Positions 33,759-43,366 of a DNA stretch of 64,000 nucleotides are shown here, in pieces. Each line of letters starts with the position of its first letter. The first letter of the stretch is position 1. The translations under genes were made by a program, and so were the position numbers. Under the pieces are notes generated by a model. The model was given only the letters and a program-made list of their open reading frames with translations, did not search any database and had not been told where the DNA came from. Source of the stretch: Neoceratodus forsteri (taxonomy: Eukaryota > Chordata > Ceratodontiformes > Ceratodontidae); contig CM028132.1 of the NCBI GenBank assembly GCA_016271365.2, positions 1,182,079,001-1,182,143,000 on the forward strand, written 5' to 3'.

Positions 33759-33848
33759 TCCTTAACGCTCTGCGTATAAGACTGGTTCCTAATTCTTCGG
33801 TTTTCGAATTTAAGCGTTTTTGCTTATAGACTTGGTCTTCTATCCCTC

Positions 33849-36130
33849 GTGCTGCGATGGACAAATCGACTCGGTTTTCGGCGGTGCCCTTGCGGGCAGA
33901 AGATGTCTCGGACGGATCCGCACTCCACGTGTGTGTACTGTTTAGGCCTTGAGCACGACCCGCAGGCTTGCGACCTGTGCTCTTCCTTCTCAGCCTACAT
34001 CCTCGAAGACCGTGCTGCCCGTTTACAACTGGGGCACCCCGAGAAACGTTTTCCTTCGGTAAAGTCTAAAGAGGCCCGGTCGGCGGTTTCCGTGGCAGCG
34101 GGCTCGGCGGATTAGCTAGAGCAGATGATCGCCCTCAAAGAGGAGGCGGCGCGGGCTGCATCTTCCTCGGCCTCGGCATTTATCCCGCTCTCCCTGGGTT
34201 CCTCTTACACAGCTTCCTTTAAGGAGCTTTGTCTGTCCCTCTCCACTAGGGGAGAGGGACCAACGTCTGCTGGACCTTCTTCTCGGTCCAAGAAGAAAGA
34301 CAACGGTAAGTCTCTTCGTCGACGCTCTTGGGAGCGGGAAAGGTCCCTCTCCCCGAGTTGTCAGCCATCGACTTGATCGATCATTTAGCTTCGACCACTG
34401 GTCTCATGGTGTCCCGTCAGGTCCAGTTGACCGAGACTCCCGTCGGCCCATGATCGAGATCTTTTCGACCCGTTGGACGGGTTGTTGACCGGCGGCCGAA
34501 AATCCCCTCTCCCGGTTCCCCCGGTGGGAGTTGAGGATCCCGTGGGCTTGCCAGTGCCTCCAGTTCCGAGCCCTTGGGTGTTCCTCTGAGCCAAGGGAGG
34601 AGCGGTTCCACCCGTCCCCTCCCCGTCCTCAGAAAAGCCGAGGTTCTTGATCTTCTTGGGTCCAGCCGATCCCGCCGTCATAGGCGGTCTCGGTCTCAGC
34701 ACCGCGGTAAGTGGCGCCGCCGCTCGTCCTCCTCCTCGGATGAGGGGAGGCTTCGACGTAAGTTACGTCGACGATACGAGGACCTCATGTGGCAAAAGCT
34801 CCTTCTGACCAGGAACAAGCTGACGCCGTCGCCTTCCCTGGCCATTAAGTGGCTGTCACTGGAGCGGCCGAAACAACCCCCCGTTTTACGCGAGGAGCCT
34901 GTTCCCAGGCTGGTTGTTCAGCCAAAACCAGCTGCCCCACCGATTCCGGGTGGAACCTCCGCCTCCACAGCCGCTGTTTGGGGCTCCGACCAAGAACTCT
35001 CGGTCGGCTCAGGGTCTGCCCCATAGGCTGTCGGTCACCCTCACTCCCGATCGCCCTCGGCAGGTGGAGGGTGGCTGAGGCCCGAGGCAGCTCTTTGCGG
35101 ACTCTTCTGAGTCCGACGACGATTCCTCCTTTTTCTCCAAGCGAGTGGACTTGGAGTCCTCTGGAGGTCAGTCGCTGGACGACAGCCCTTCGTCCTTCCT
35201 GGGTTTGCTCAGACTCATCTCGGAATCCACCGAGATGCAGCTTGAGCCCGTATCCAAGCGGGCCAAGTATCCCCTCACGGAGATATTGGACCGAGGGGAT
35301 TCCCCTACGGAGGCCTTCCCTGTGGCTGAGGCCATTGGAGCTCTGGCAGCGCCCTGCTTCCTGCCCTGCGCCTTCGGCCAGGAAGTATGCGATCCCTACC
35401 GGTTCCCTGTCCAGTTTCTCGGAACATCCCTCTGCCGAGGGGTTAGTTACCGACAGCGTTTTCCGGCGTGCCGGAAACGCTAGGGACATGGACAAACCTC
35501 CCGACAAGGAGTCCAAGAAATTGGACTATGCCGGGCGAAAAGTCTATGCTGCGTCCTCCTTTGGCCTTCGTCAGGCCAGCTCGGCTGTGCTGATGGCACA
35601 TTTTTCTCACGCCCTGTTGGGCTCCCTGGATGAGGTAGTCCCTCATCTCCCGGCTGACCTGCAGACCACGGTTAAGCAGGTGCGGGACCAGGGCAGGGCA
35701 GTGGCCAAGCAGCAACTTCAGACTGCTTTGGACATCGGTGACTCATGCGCCAGGTCAGTAGCGGCCACAGTGGCTATGCGCCGTCAGGCATGGCTGAGGA
35801 TATCCACCTTCACAGCGGATACCCAGCACAAATTGGCGGATGTCCCCTTCCTGGGGACCGACCTCTTCGGCCCTGGAGTGGAAGGCCACCTCCAGAGGAT
35901 CGAAAAGTCCAATGCCACCTTGGACTCGGTCTCATCCGCTCAGAGGGACAAGGGTCGCAGACCGCAACCCAAGCCCTTTCATCCGTCTGCGCCCCCGGCA
36001 CGTCCGGCCCAGCAACACCAGGGCCAGCAGGCTCGCGCTTGGCGTCCCAAACCCAAGCCTGCTGCTTCTCCTCCAGGAAGCAGGGAGGTAAAGGCCCAGG
36101 TGGTCCCTCGGCCGGTCCCCCCTCCAAGCC
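33849..36130 (+). pseudogene. DIRS-B gag-like protein (ORF1)
   Basis: The first frame (33849-34115) has a cysteine/histidine block, CPCGQKMSRTDPHSTCVYCLGLEH then CDLCSSF, typical of DIRS ORF1. A stop at 34113 is followed by an in-frame coiled or Ala/Ser-rich stretch. Further pieces lie in other frames: RSRRHRRSRSQHRGKWRRRS (34660-34720), PPVLREEPVPRLVVQPKPAAPP (about 34880-34940), and an acidic stretch at 35145-35483. The last part (35490-36130) holds DKPPDKESKKLDYAGRKVYA, a helical domain, RRQAWLRISTF and DVPFLGTDLFGPG, then a Pro-rich basic tail. At least two shifts break it. The cysteine block probably binds nucleic acid; the rest resembles a structural protein. Confidence 0.75.
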
Positions 36131-36179
36131 TGCACAGTGACGGGTTGAGGGGTGTCGCCCCCAACCGCGGCACCTCACC

Positions 36180-37740
36180 CCAGGCTCCCCCCGTGGGGGG
36201 ACGGCTCCGGTACTTCCTTTCCGCCTGGTCTGCTATTACTACAGACAGGTGGGTGTTGGAGGTGGTAGGAAAGGGCCTGCCTCTGGAGTTCGAGCAGGCC
36301 CTACCCTTCAGAGCTGCCGCACTGGGGCCTCGGTCCGGAGCCTCGCTGTCAGCTCGCCGAGCCGACATCGCTCTCCTCCTCGAGAAGAAGGTGATAAGAG
36401 AGGTGGCAGACCCTCCCTCAAACCCGGGGTTCGTGTCCAGGTACTTCCTGGTTCCGAAACGGACGGGGGGCTGGTGCCCCATTCTCGACCTACACGACCT
36501 AAACAAGTTCCTAAGGTCTCGAACCTTCAGGATGGTCACTCTGGCTCAGATAATCCCATCCTTGGAACACGGCGTGTGGTTCTGCTCTCTGGACCTACAG
36601 GACGTGTTCTTTCATGTCCCTATCCGTCCGTCCCATCAAAGGTTCCTTCTCTTTCGAGCGGAGGGATCCCTTTTCGAGTTCCAAGCCATGCCCTTCGGCT
36701 TATCTCCAGCTCCCAGGGTCTTCACCAAATGCATGGCAGTGGTGACAGCATTTCTGCGGCGCCGAGGGGTCCGGGTTTACCCTTACCTGGACGATTGGCT
36801 GATAGCAGCCCCCTCCAGACAGGAGGTGGAGCGGTCCAGAGATCTGGCCCTCCAGGTTTGCTCTCAGGTCGGCCTCCTCATCAATGAGGCCAAGTCGGAA
36901 CTCGAGCCAAGCAGGTGATTCTTTTCATCGGGGCAGAGCTCGACTCTCTTCGAGCCAGAGCACGGCTCCCGGCGGACAGGGCCGAGGTTCTTTCCTCCTT
37001 TGCCCAATCATTTCTGGTTGGGCAACTGCGCCCTGCCCGGGACTTCCTGCGCCTCCTGGGTCTCATGGTGGCCTGTACCAGCGTGGTCCATTGGGCCCGC
37101 TGGAACATGCGCCCCCTTCAGTGGGGGCTGGCCAGCCAGTGGTCCCAACGCTGCGATCCATTGGACCAGCTAGTGACTGTGATCCAGGGGATGTGGAACG
37201 CTCTCCAGTGGTGGACCGTTCCAGTTCATCTGCAGGAGGGCATCCCATTTGTCCGCCCCGAGCTGACAGTCTCTCTATCGACCGATGCCTCTCTGATGGG
37301 TTGGGGTGCCCATCTGAGGGAACACCGAGCGCACGGCCTCTGGTCCCTGCGGGAGTCCCGATGCCACATCAACCTGCTGGAGCTCCGAGCGGTCCGCATA
37401 GCTCTCACCGCCTTTGCTCCATTTCTTCGGGGTCAAGTGGTCCGGGTCCAGATGGACAATACCACAACCATGTACTATCTAAACCGCCAGGGCGGGACGC
37501 GCTCCATGCTTCTATGCAAGGAAGCTCTCCCCATCTGGTCACTCGTGCGCAGCCTGGAGGCGGATCTCCTAGCCATTCATGTGGCAGGAGCCTCCAACAC
37601 CCTGGCTGATGCCCTAAGCCGGATAGGGGCTGCGTCCCACGAGTGGTCTCTCCTGCCGGAGGTAGTACAAGATCTATTCTCCCATTGGGGCACACCTCAG
37701 GTGGACCTGTTTGCCTCAGGGAAATGCGAAGCTGAGGCTG
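36180..37740 (+). pseudogene. DIRS-B reverse transcriptase / RNase H
   Basis: RT motifs in order: ITTDRWVLEVVGKG; VSRYFLVPKRTGGW; PILDLHDLNKFL; SLDLQDVFFHVPI (palm A); MPFGLSPAPRVFTK; VYPYLDDWLIAAPS (YxDD intact, about 36780-36800). A shift near 36915 moves the rest to the frame 36915-37838. RNase H motifs there are STDASLMGWGAH (first Asp), NLLELRAV (Glu), QMDNTTTMYYLNRQGG (Asp) and NTLADALSR (last Asp), followed by HWGTPQVDLFAS. All catalytic residues are visible. The RT frame is open upstream into the gag tail with no stop from 35490 to 36918. Confidence 0.92.
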
Positions 37741-37999
37741 TTCCATGCCCGCCCCTCAGCAGGGCTCACTGCAGGGGGATGCCTTCTCGAGGCCGTGGAC
37801 CCCGGGCCTCTTCTACGCCTTTCCCCCATTCCCCTTGATGCACAAGGTGCTGCTCAAAGCAAGGAGGGACAAGGCGCAGGTGATTCTGATAGTCCCAGAC
37901 TGGCCCAGCCAGTACTGTTACCCAGATCTCCTCAGCCTCAGCTCCAGGCTTCCGAGGCAGCTTCCAGCTCGCCCGGACCTGCTCTTAGTCAATCAGGGG

Positions 38000-39110
38000 A
38001 AGGTATTCCATCTGGACCTTCAATCCCTGCACCTGACAGCCTGGTTTCTGAGCGGCTAGAGTTCCAGGCCTTGGGTCTTTCCGACGAGGTCCTCAACGTA
38101 GTTGAGGCATCCCGTAAGGAGTTGACCAGAAAATGCTACGCCTTCAAATGGAAAAGATTTTCCATTTGGTGTCAGGGCAAGGGCCTGGACCCTTCCTCCT
38201 GTTCCTTGGCGAGCATATTGGACTACCTGTGGTCCCTTTCTCAGCAAGGGCTTAGGTCGACGACCCTTAAGGTGCACCTGGCAGCCATCTCTGCTTACCG
38301 GGCGCGGGCCGGGAAGCAGTCGGTGGCGCAGGAGAAGGTGGTCTGGCGCTTTTTCAAAGGCCTTGATCACATTTCCCCTCCGGTGCGAGAACCTCCACCT
38401 CTGTGGGATCTACTGCTGGTACTGGCAAAGCCCATGGGCAAGCCATTTGAACCAATGCACAGGTGTGAACTCTCTCACCTGTCGTGGAAGACCGCCTTCT
38501 TGGTGGCTATCACGCCAGCCAGAAGGATGGGAGAGCTCAGGCACTCTGCATCAAGTCTCCTTACCTGGTCTTCCACAGGGACAAGGTTGTCCTGTGCCCC
38601 ACCCGAAATTCCTTGCGGGGTGGTGTCGGAGTTTCACCTTAACCAGGTGTTGACTCTGCTGGTGTTCTACGCCAATCACACCTCGAGGTCTAATATAGGC
38701 TCCATACTCTGGATCTAGAAGGGCGCCGATACTATAAGGAGCGACGTTGAAATTGGGAGAGGTTCACCAGCTGTTTGTCACCACGCTGAAGCCGCACCTG
38801 GCAGACCTGCAGCCAAGCGGACGTATAGGCAGGTGGGTCACCTCCTGCATTGATCTTCGCTATAAGTTGGCGGGCATGGAGCCCCCAGAGGGATAAGAGC
38901 TCATTCTACCCGCCATACTGCTACATCGGTGGCTGCTTCCAGGGACGCCCTATCCAGGAAATCTGCAGGCTGCTACCTGGAAGTCAGCACACACCTTCAT
39001 CACCCATTACCACATCGACCTTGAGTCACGCGGGATGCTGGTTTTGGGGCCTCGGTCTCTCCAGTCTCTCTTTCCCAAGTAAGTATCGGGTGTGCGCCTT
39101 TGCCTCCCTC
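38000..39110 (+). pseudogene. DIRS-B tyrosine recombinase (YR)
   Basis: The frame 37711-38718 enters the YR at about 38040 (SERLEFQALGLSDEVL). It holds the core-binding domain (RKCYAFKWKRFSIW; LKVHLAAISAYRARAG) and the first catalytic Arg region (ITPARRMGEL). Beyond 38718 the frame shifts repeatedly. The H-x-x-R box (AHSTRHTATSVAASRD) is at about 38898-38945, and the nucleophile region THYHIDLESRG at about 38999-39033. All key residues can be found across frames, but the C-terminal third is scrambled by small indels. Confidence 0.82.
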
Positions 39111-39132
39111 CTCCCGGGAGAACTGCTAGAGT

Positions 39133-39230
39133 CTGCCAGACAGTGTGGATGAACAACATATCCATGTCACTAGAAATACAGGTTACTCACCTGTAACAGG
39201 AGTTCTAGGAATGGTATATATTTGTTCATC
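39133..39230. repeat. DIRS-B internal complementary region (ICR)
   Basis: The left half (TGCCAGACAGTGTGGATGAA...ATATCCATGTCACTAGAAAT) is complementary to the left outer end. The right half from about 39175 (TACAGGTTACTCACCTGTAA...TTCTAGGAATGGTATAT) is complementary to the right outer end at 39400-39450. Confidence 0.9.
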
Positions 39231-39261
39231 CCTACATTCCTACCTCCCGGCTTGGCGCACA

Positions 39262-39450
39262 ACCTGAGCTTCCAGCGGGCCAGATCTGGCGTCATGGGGC
39301 GGAGCCGAGAGTTTTACCACCCGGGTGGGTGGGAGGAGCCAGCTTGAAGACCTTCCGGCAAGATTTAAAGCGGCAAGGATACCTGCCAGACAGTGTGGAT
39401 GAACAACATATACCATTCCTAGAACTCCTGTTACAGGTGAGTAACCTGTA
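39262..39450. repeat. DIRS-B right inverted terminal repeat
   Basis: Inverted partner of 33584-33758. Its last bases, TACAGGTGAGTAACCTGTA, form a small palindrome at the element end. Confidence 0.9.
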
Positions 39451-39495
39451 TTTTCAAGCACTGTTTCATCAGACCTGAATATCAGTACCTAAATG

Positions 39496-40032
39496 TGGGC
39501 TGACCCATTGGCACAAGAGGTAACACTACCACTTGTGACACTTTCGACCCTGGTTCAGAAATGGGCCCAAAGAGTTGGCTTGGGGGTGGGGATCCTCCAG
39601 GATGGGAGGGACAGGGCGGTCAGCAATAGTCTGACTCCTAGCGGTGGCTGGGAGTCTATGCACCTGACACTCTGCATGCATGACTGGGGTTCAGCAGGCA
39701 TCTGCACACTCACACATGGGAGCATGCATGGCATGCCTCTGATACTGTTGCATGTGTGAGCTTTGGGGGAACTCTCTGCTAAGCAACTTGACACCCAGGG
39801 ACCCCCAGATGCTCCTCACCTGAAATGCCACTTGCGTAAGACTTGGTCGGGGCTCAAAGATGATGTTGGTTTCCTCCCTAAGGGGGCCTCCTGAGGGGAA
39901 GTCTCAGTCCTGGGACTGGGCAGCATGGTGAAGTGCCAGGAAGGGGCATGGGTTGGGGAACCCAGCGGCAGATATTGGGTACATCCCCTAGCCTGGCTGG
40001 AGTGGTAAAAAATTAAATAAAAAAAAAAAAAA
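39496..40032 (+). mobile_element. tRNA-headed SINE, copy 5 (insertion point confirmed by palindrome)
   Basis: The head CTGACCCATTGGCACAAGAGG (A-box-like TTGGCACAAGAGG) is at about 39500, with B-box-like TGGTTCAGAAATGG at about 39551. The tail is A-rich (AAATAAAAAAAAAAAAA). TAAATG flanks it at 39490-39495 and 40033-40038. The opposite arm of the MITE reads ACTGCATTTAGGTA without an insert (33360-33373), so the empty site is known and the boundaries are exact. 537 bp. Its core is more diverged than in other copies. Confidence 0.75.
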
Positions 40033-40130
40033 TAAATGCAGTTAGAAAAATCTTTTTTTATACAGAACTGCTGATTGGTGGCATATGCCCAGCAGGAGAG
40101 TGCAAGAAGGCAAGTGGTGTTTTCCTTTAA

Positions 40131-40222
40131 GGGTTTTTTAGTAAGTAATGCATTGCAGGGCTTCACAACAAACTTGATGGACTTAGTCTTTTTCTGTCTC
40201 TCTTCTTCTGTGTTTCACTTTT
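40131..40222 (+). mobile_element. CR1 3' part, piece 4 of 4 (3' end)
   Basis: CTTGATGGACTTAGTC...CTTCTTCTGTGTTTC fits the end of a CR1 3' region (compare CTTGATGGGCCAAGAAGG at 19056). Together with pieces 1-3 it completes one CR1 3' end scattered over 15 kb. Confidence 0.6.
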
Positions 40223-42445
40223 GTCTCTCTAAATAAATTTTTACTTACAGTTAACTTGATTTTGTTAAATGTGGCTAGTTGATTGTGCCGTCCCTTAGCT
40301 TTGCATTACATGCATGGAATCAAAACTGCGTTCTTTATTCCCTCATGGCTAATGTCATGACCAGGGATCAGCCACGGGAGAGTCAGTTAGCCAGTGTACA
40401 CTACTGGAGCTATTTTTAGTTCAGTTTCATCGTTCACCAGTTTAATACACTTCTGAGACTAAAGTCTGTACAAGTCTGTACTTAGTCTCAGGAGATCGTT
40501 GGATCAGTGAAAGGAAAAACAGAGCTTTAAATACAGTAAGTAGCTTCATTAGTGCACATGAGCTAACTGTATCTCTCACGGTTCATCCCCAGTCATGACA
40601 TCAGCTGTTGGGGATTCTGGGAGGCCTCTTGAGCAGCTACATGCACGCAATGTTGGGGTTGGGGGAACAGCAGGATCAACCAGATTAATTTAACAAAAGC
40701 AAGAGAAGTGTAAGCAAAAATGGGGCTCACCGAACCATCAAAAGAACAGTCTGAGTCACCTTTGGGCCCTGTTCCGTGTTGACTCCCACCTACTTCAACA
40801 TGAAGGGAGTGGCATATGGGGCTGAGGGGTCGCTGCCAGCACACGACATGAAGAAAGGAGAAGGTAGTGGCTTGGGGGCAAAAGACTGTGAAGAAGGAAA
40901 AAAGGAGAGTTGGTTTGAGCAGAACCAGCTCTGGACATTGTCCGAGTCCTGCTCAGTGACAGTCTAGCTCAAGGGCACTATCCTGCAGGGAGGGAGGAAT
41001 GCTGGCTCCATTGCTATACTGCTACATGGATGACCACAGTTGCAAAGTCTGCAGAACCTTCAGTTCGCAGTTCTCATACACATATTAGAATGCATGGAGA
41101 CCACTCTTACAATTACAACTATGAGTGGTCTCAACAGTGGTATTGTGTTAACAGATAGCCTCACTCCAGCCCTCCCTTGTGTTTTATTTATATCCCTCTA
41201 TTGGCTTCCAACAGTGCAAGTGCATTACTTCATGAAGTGTGGAGCATTCACACAGCGACTTAAAACTTTTGAAATATTACAGCATGCCACCATTGCAGAG
41301 TTTTGCAGGAGCTGAAACTAATCAGCTTACAACACTCCCAAAGGTGTTTACACTTATCCTCTGAAAGCGGATTACTCTGCACTGCCACTCACTGATGCAG
41401 AATACTCATTGTAAACCGGTCTGAAGAGACCAGTCAATATGGAATAATAACGGAATGTGAACCAGTATTTGAAACACAGTTACTAAAGGAAACAGGCTTG
41501 CAGGTTGAAGGCCATTTCCTTTTACGGTTTTATATAGATAACCACATAAGCTAAAGAGCTGAGAAAGAAGCTTCCTCATAGCTTACTGATGAGGTAGACT
41601 TTATTAGAAGGCTCATATACCTTGCTTTTGTACCTTTGCCAGCTAAAACAGGGAAGTTCAAATACTGCCTTAAAGCACCATATAAATCTCAAATGGCAGT
41701 TTCTGCAGTAAAGCAAACCACAGTTATGGGCCATTTATTTAGATAACAGAAACATGTAGTAGTATCTGAGCTTCTGACTTAATAGGAAACTTGACAAGTC
41801 ATATTTTACAATCAGATAAAAACTGCGTTGTGTTGCTTTCTGAATGAAAAGCACTATGCCAAAGAAAAGTGTAGTATATCGTGTTTTATACAATATACAT
41901 TAGAGTTATTTAGGCTAAATAAAAACACTATCTGAACCAGAGAACATCGCCTAGCTTGATAAATTTTTATCTTCCCAGTAGAATATGTCATAAAATGTAT
42001 CTAGTTAGTTGGGTACGACTTCACAAAGAACCTTTTCTGTGACCCTCGGCATGAGCTACCTACAGCATGTGGCAGCTGCCGGTGCTTCAGATCTCCTACG
42101 CTGTGGGAAACTTTCACTTTTAAATAAAATAAAACCAGCATAGAAACGCTAATGTGTAGTGTGTAAACCGGACATGTGATTGGTGCTTGTGAGATATATT
42201 TATCTACACTCATGGTCAGTGACCTCTTTTGACCTCACTCATGGCTTCAACACTTGTGAAGGTCAAGCGATCACTCATGAAGATAAGTATCATAAGCGCA
42301 CGTCACATATACCCTATTATATAGTAGGAATGAGCAGATAACTCATTAGATAAAAACAGGTATTCTCACTGCTGTGTGACAACTCCAGTTATCACACTGT
42401 GATTACATCATCAAACAAAAAAAACCTGCACAAAACACAGTCCTA
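40223..42445. other. Non-coding AT-rich sequence with weak repeat traces
   Basis: No gene. Short palindrome at about 40455-40491 (TGAGACTAAAGTCTGTAC versus GTACTTAGTCTCA). Hairpin at about 41096-41136 (GAGACCACTCTTACAA versus GAGTGGTCTC), shared with 7.15 kb. The stretch 41160-41450 ends like a degraded LINE/SINE tail (TTGTAAACCGGTCTGAAGAG). No named family is supported. Confidence 0.4.
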
Positions 42446-42630
42446 TTGTATAAAACGAATGCGTGATGGCTAGGTGTGTGATACAGAATATATCTGAACT
42501 GTGGCAAGTGAGCTCAGGGAACCACACTCTTGGCACCGCCGCTCATGATATTCCCCGAGCTCACTTGCCACTCATTCAGATACATTCTGTATTACACACC
42601 TAGCCATCATGTATCCCCTTGTTTATACAA
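42446..42630. repeat. Foldback element (long inverted arms)
   Basis: Arms of about 75-80 bases pair nearly perfectly: GATGGCTAGGTGTGTGATACAG left with CTGTATTACACACCTAGCCATC right, and GGCAAGTGAGCTC with GAGCTCACTTGCC. The loop is about 25 bases. Ends TTGTATAAAA and GTTTATACAA match with few differences. No ORF, so probably a MITE. Superfamily unknown. Confidence 0.8.
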
Positions 42631-42944
42631 CACTAGAGGAGATAAAATGGCAAGATAACAAGTGATGTTTAGCTAACCTCAGTATATCATATCTTGTTGT
42701 TAGTTTTGTCATAATTGATATCATGAAAATTAGTTTCATTGCACAGTAGTACTGAACCAATCAGAAAGCAGCTTTAACAATATTGATGACATCACAATTG
42801 CCTAGTGCAGTGCTTAAGCCAAGAGTTGAAATCAAAGAGGCGCAGTTCAAATTAAAACAAATAGCAGGTTTAAAATCTATAACAAGTAAATCCATACTGT
42901 ATTATTTGAATATGCAATGGTCTGACTCAAAATACAGTTTATCA

Positions 42945-43289
42945 CACCAGCCTGGTGGCACTGAGGGCTGAGGCACTGGATGCCTTACCTTGTGCTATGC
43001 TGGCAATCTGGGTTTGGGAATGACCTCGGGTCGTCGGGGAGCTGGCGCGGGAGGGGGAGTGCGATTGAGCAGCCGCAAGGCAGCTCTCCCCTCCCTGGGT
43101 GGATGCCTGCATACTCCGTAGTTCCACTCCCACTGGGTGGAGGTCCGGTGGGAAGCGTAGACATGAAAGGTGTGGTGGCAATAGCCAGGGGTGGGGTGGA
43201 AGGGGCCAAGCCAGAAACCAGCATGCGCCTCCATGCATGCGCACGTATGTGTCTACTGGGGTCCCGGGTCAGGGAGAAAATGTATAAAT

Positions 43290-43327
<38 letters not shown>

Positions 43328-43354
43328 CACACAGTATATATATATATATAACAT
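42945..43354 (+). mobile_element. tRNA-headed SINE, copy 6 (TA-repeat tail)
   Basis: TACAGTTTATCA at 42933-42944 and 43355-43366 is an exact 12-bp target-site duplication. Head CCAGCCTGGTGGCACTGAGG (A-box-like) at 42947 and CTGGGTTTGGGAATGAC (B-box-like) at about 43007. The core (AGTGCGATTGAGCAGCC, then AGCTCTCCCCTCCCTGGG) is at about 43058-43100. The tail is (TA)n with a short CA-containing break instead of poly-A. 410 bp; it shares its second half with copy 8, so the two form a shorter subfamily. Confidence 0.9.
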
Positions 43355-43366
43355 TACAGTTTATCA

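Larger units (their letters stand above)
33584..39450 (+). mobile_element. DIRS-type retrotransposon DIRS-B, complete architecture, lightly decayed
   Basis: The order is left ITR (33584-33758), gag (33849-36130), RT/RNase H (36180-37740), tyrosine recombinase (38000-39110), ICR (39133-39230) and right ITR (39262-39450). It is GC-richer and better preserved than DIRS-A, with which it shares motif order but little nucleotide identity, so it is a second DIRS family. Shared ITR words include TTGTTCATCCACACTGTC, GGCAGGTATCCTTGCC and CTCCCACCCACCCGGGTG. It inserted in the right arm of the palindromic MITE. No TSD is seen, as expected. Confidence 0.93.
32246..40130. mobile_element. Palindromic MITE flanked by TTAA, split by three insertions
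   Basis: TTAA at 32246-32249 and 40127-40130 bounds inverted arms that begin AGGAAAACACCACTT on the left and end AAGTGGTGTTTTCCT on the right. Inner matching words include CATATGCC, CAGCAGTTCTGTATAAAAAAA (one mismatch on the left), AACTGCATTTA and CAGTGCTTGAA. The middle is itself a hairpin (33425-33570). Without insertions the element is about 456 bp. Duplicated TTAA is the target of piggyBac-type transposases, so a piggyBac-mobilised MITE is the best reading. It has no ORF of its own. Confidence 0.75.

Noticed and set aside
34849..35480. First 210 residues of the 689-residue frame as part of a DIRS-B protein
   Set aside because: The true gag frame over this stretch is in other frames (PVLREEPVPRLVVQPKP at 34.9 kb and the acidic stretch at 35.15-35.48 kb). 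The 689-residue frame becomes authentic only at about 35490.
34845..35516. 223-residue antisense ORF
   Set aside because: It is the shadow of GC-rich DIRS-B coding sequence and has no recognisable motif.
40455..40491. Short palindrome around GTACAAGTCTGTAC as a MITE
   Set aside because: Only about 13 bases per arm, with no termini or target duplication seen.
42446..42630. CRISPR-like or riboswitch structure
   Set aside because: There is only one inverted repeat pair, no spaced direct repeats, and the context is eukaryotic repeat DNA.
43286..43352. Peptide frames rich in Ile/Tyr
   Set aside because: They are translations of the TA repeat tail of SINE copy 6.
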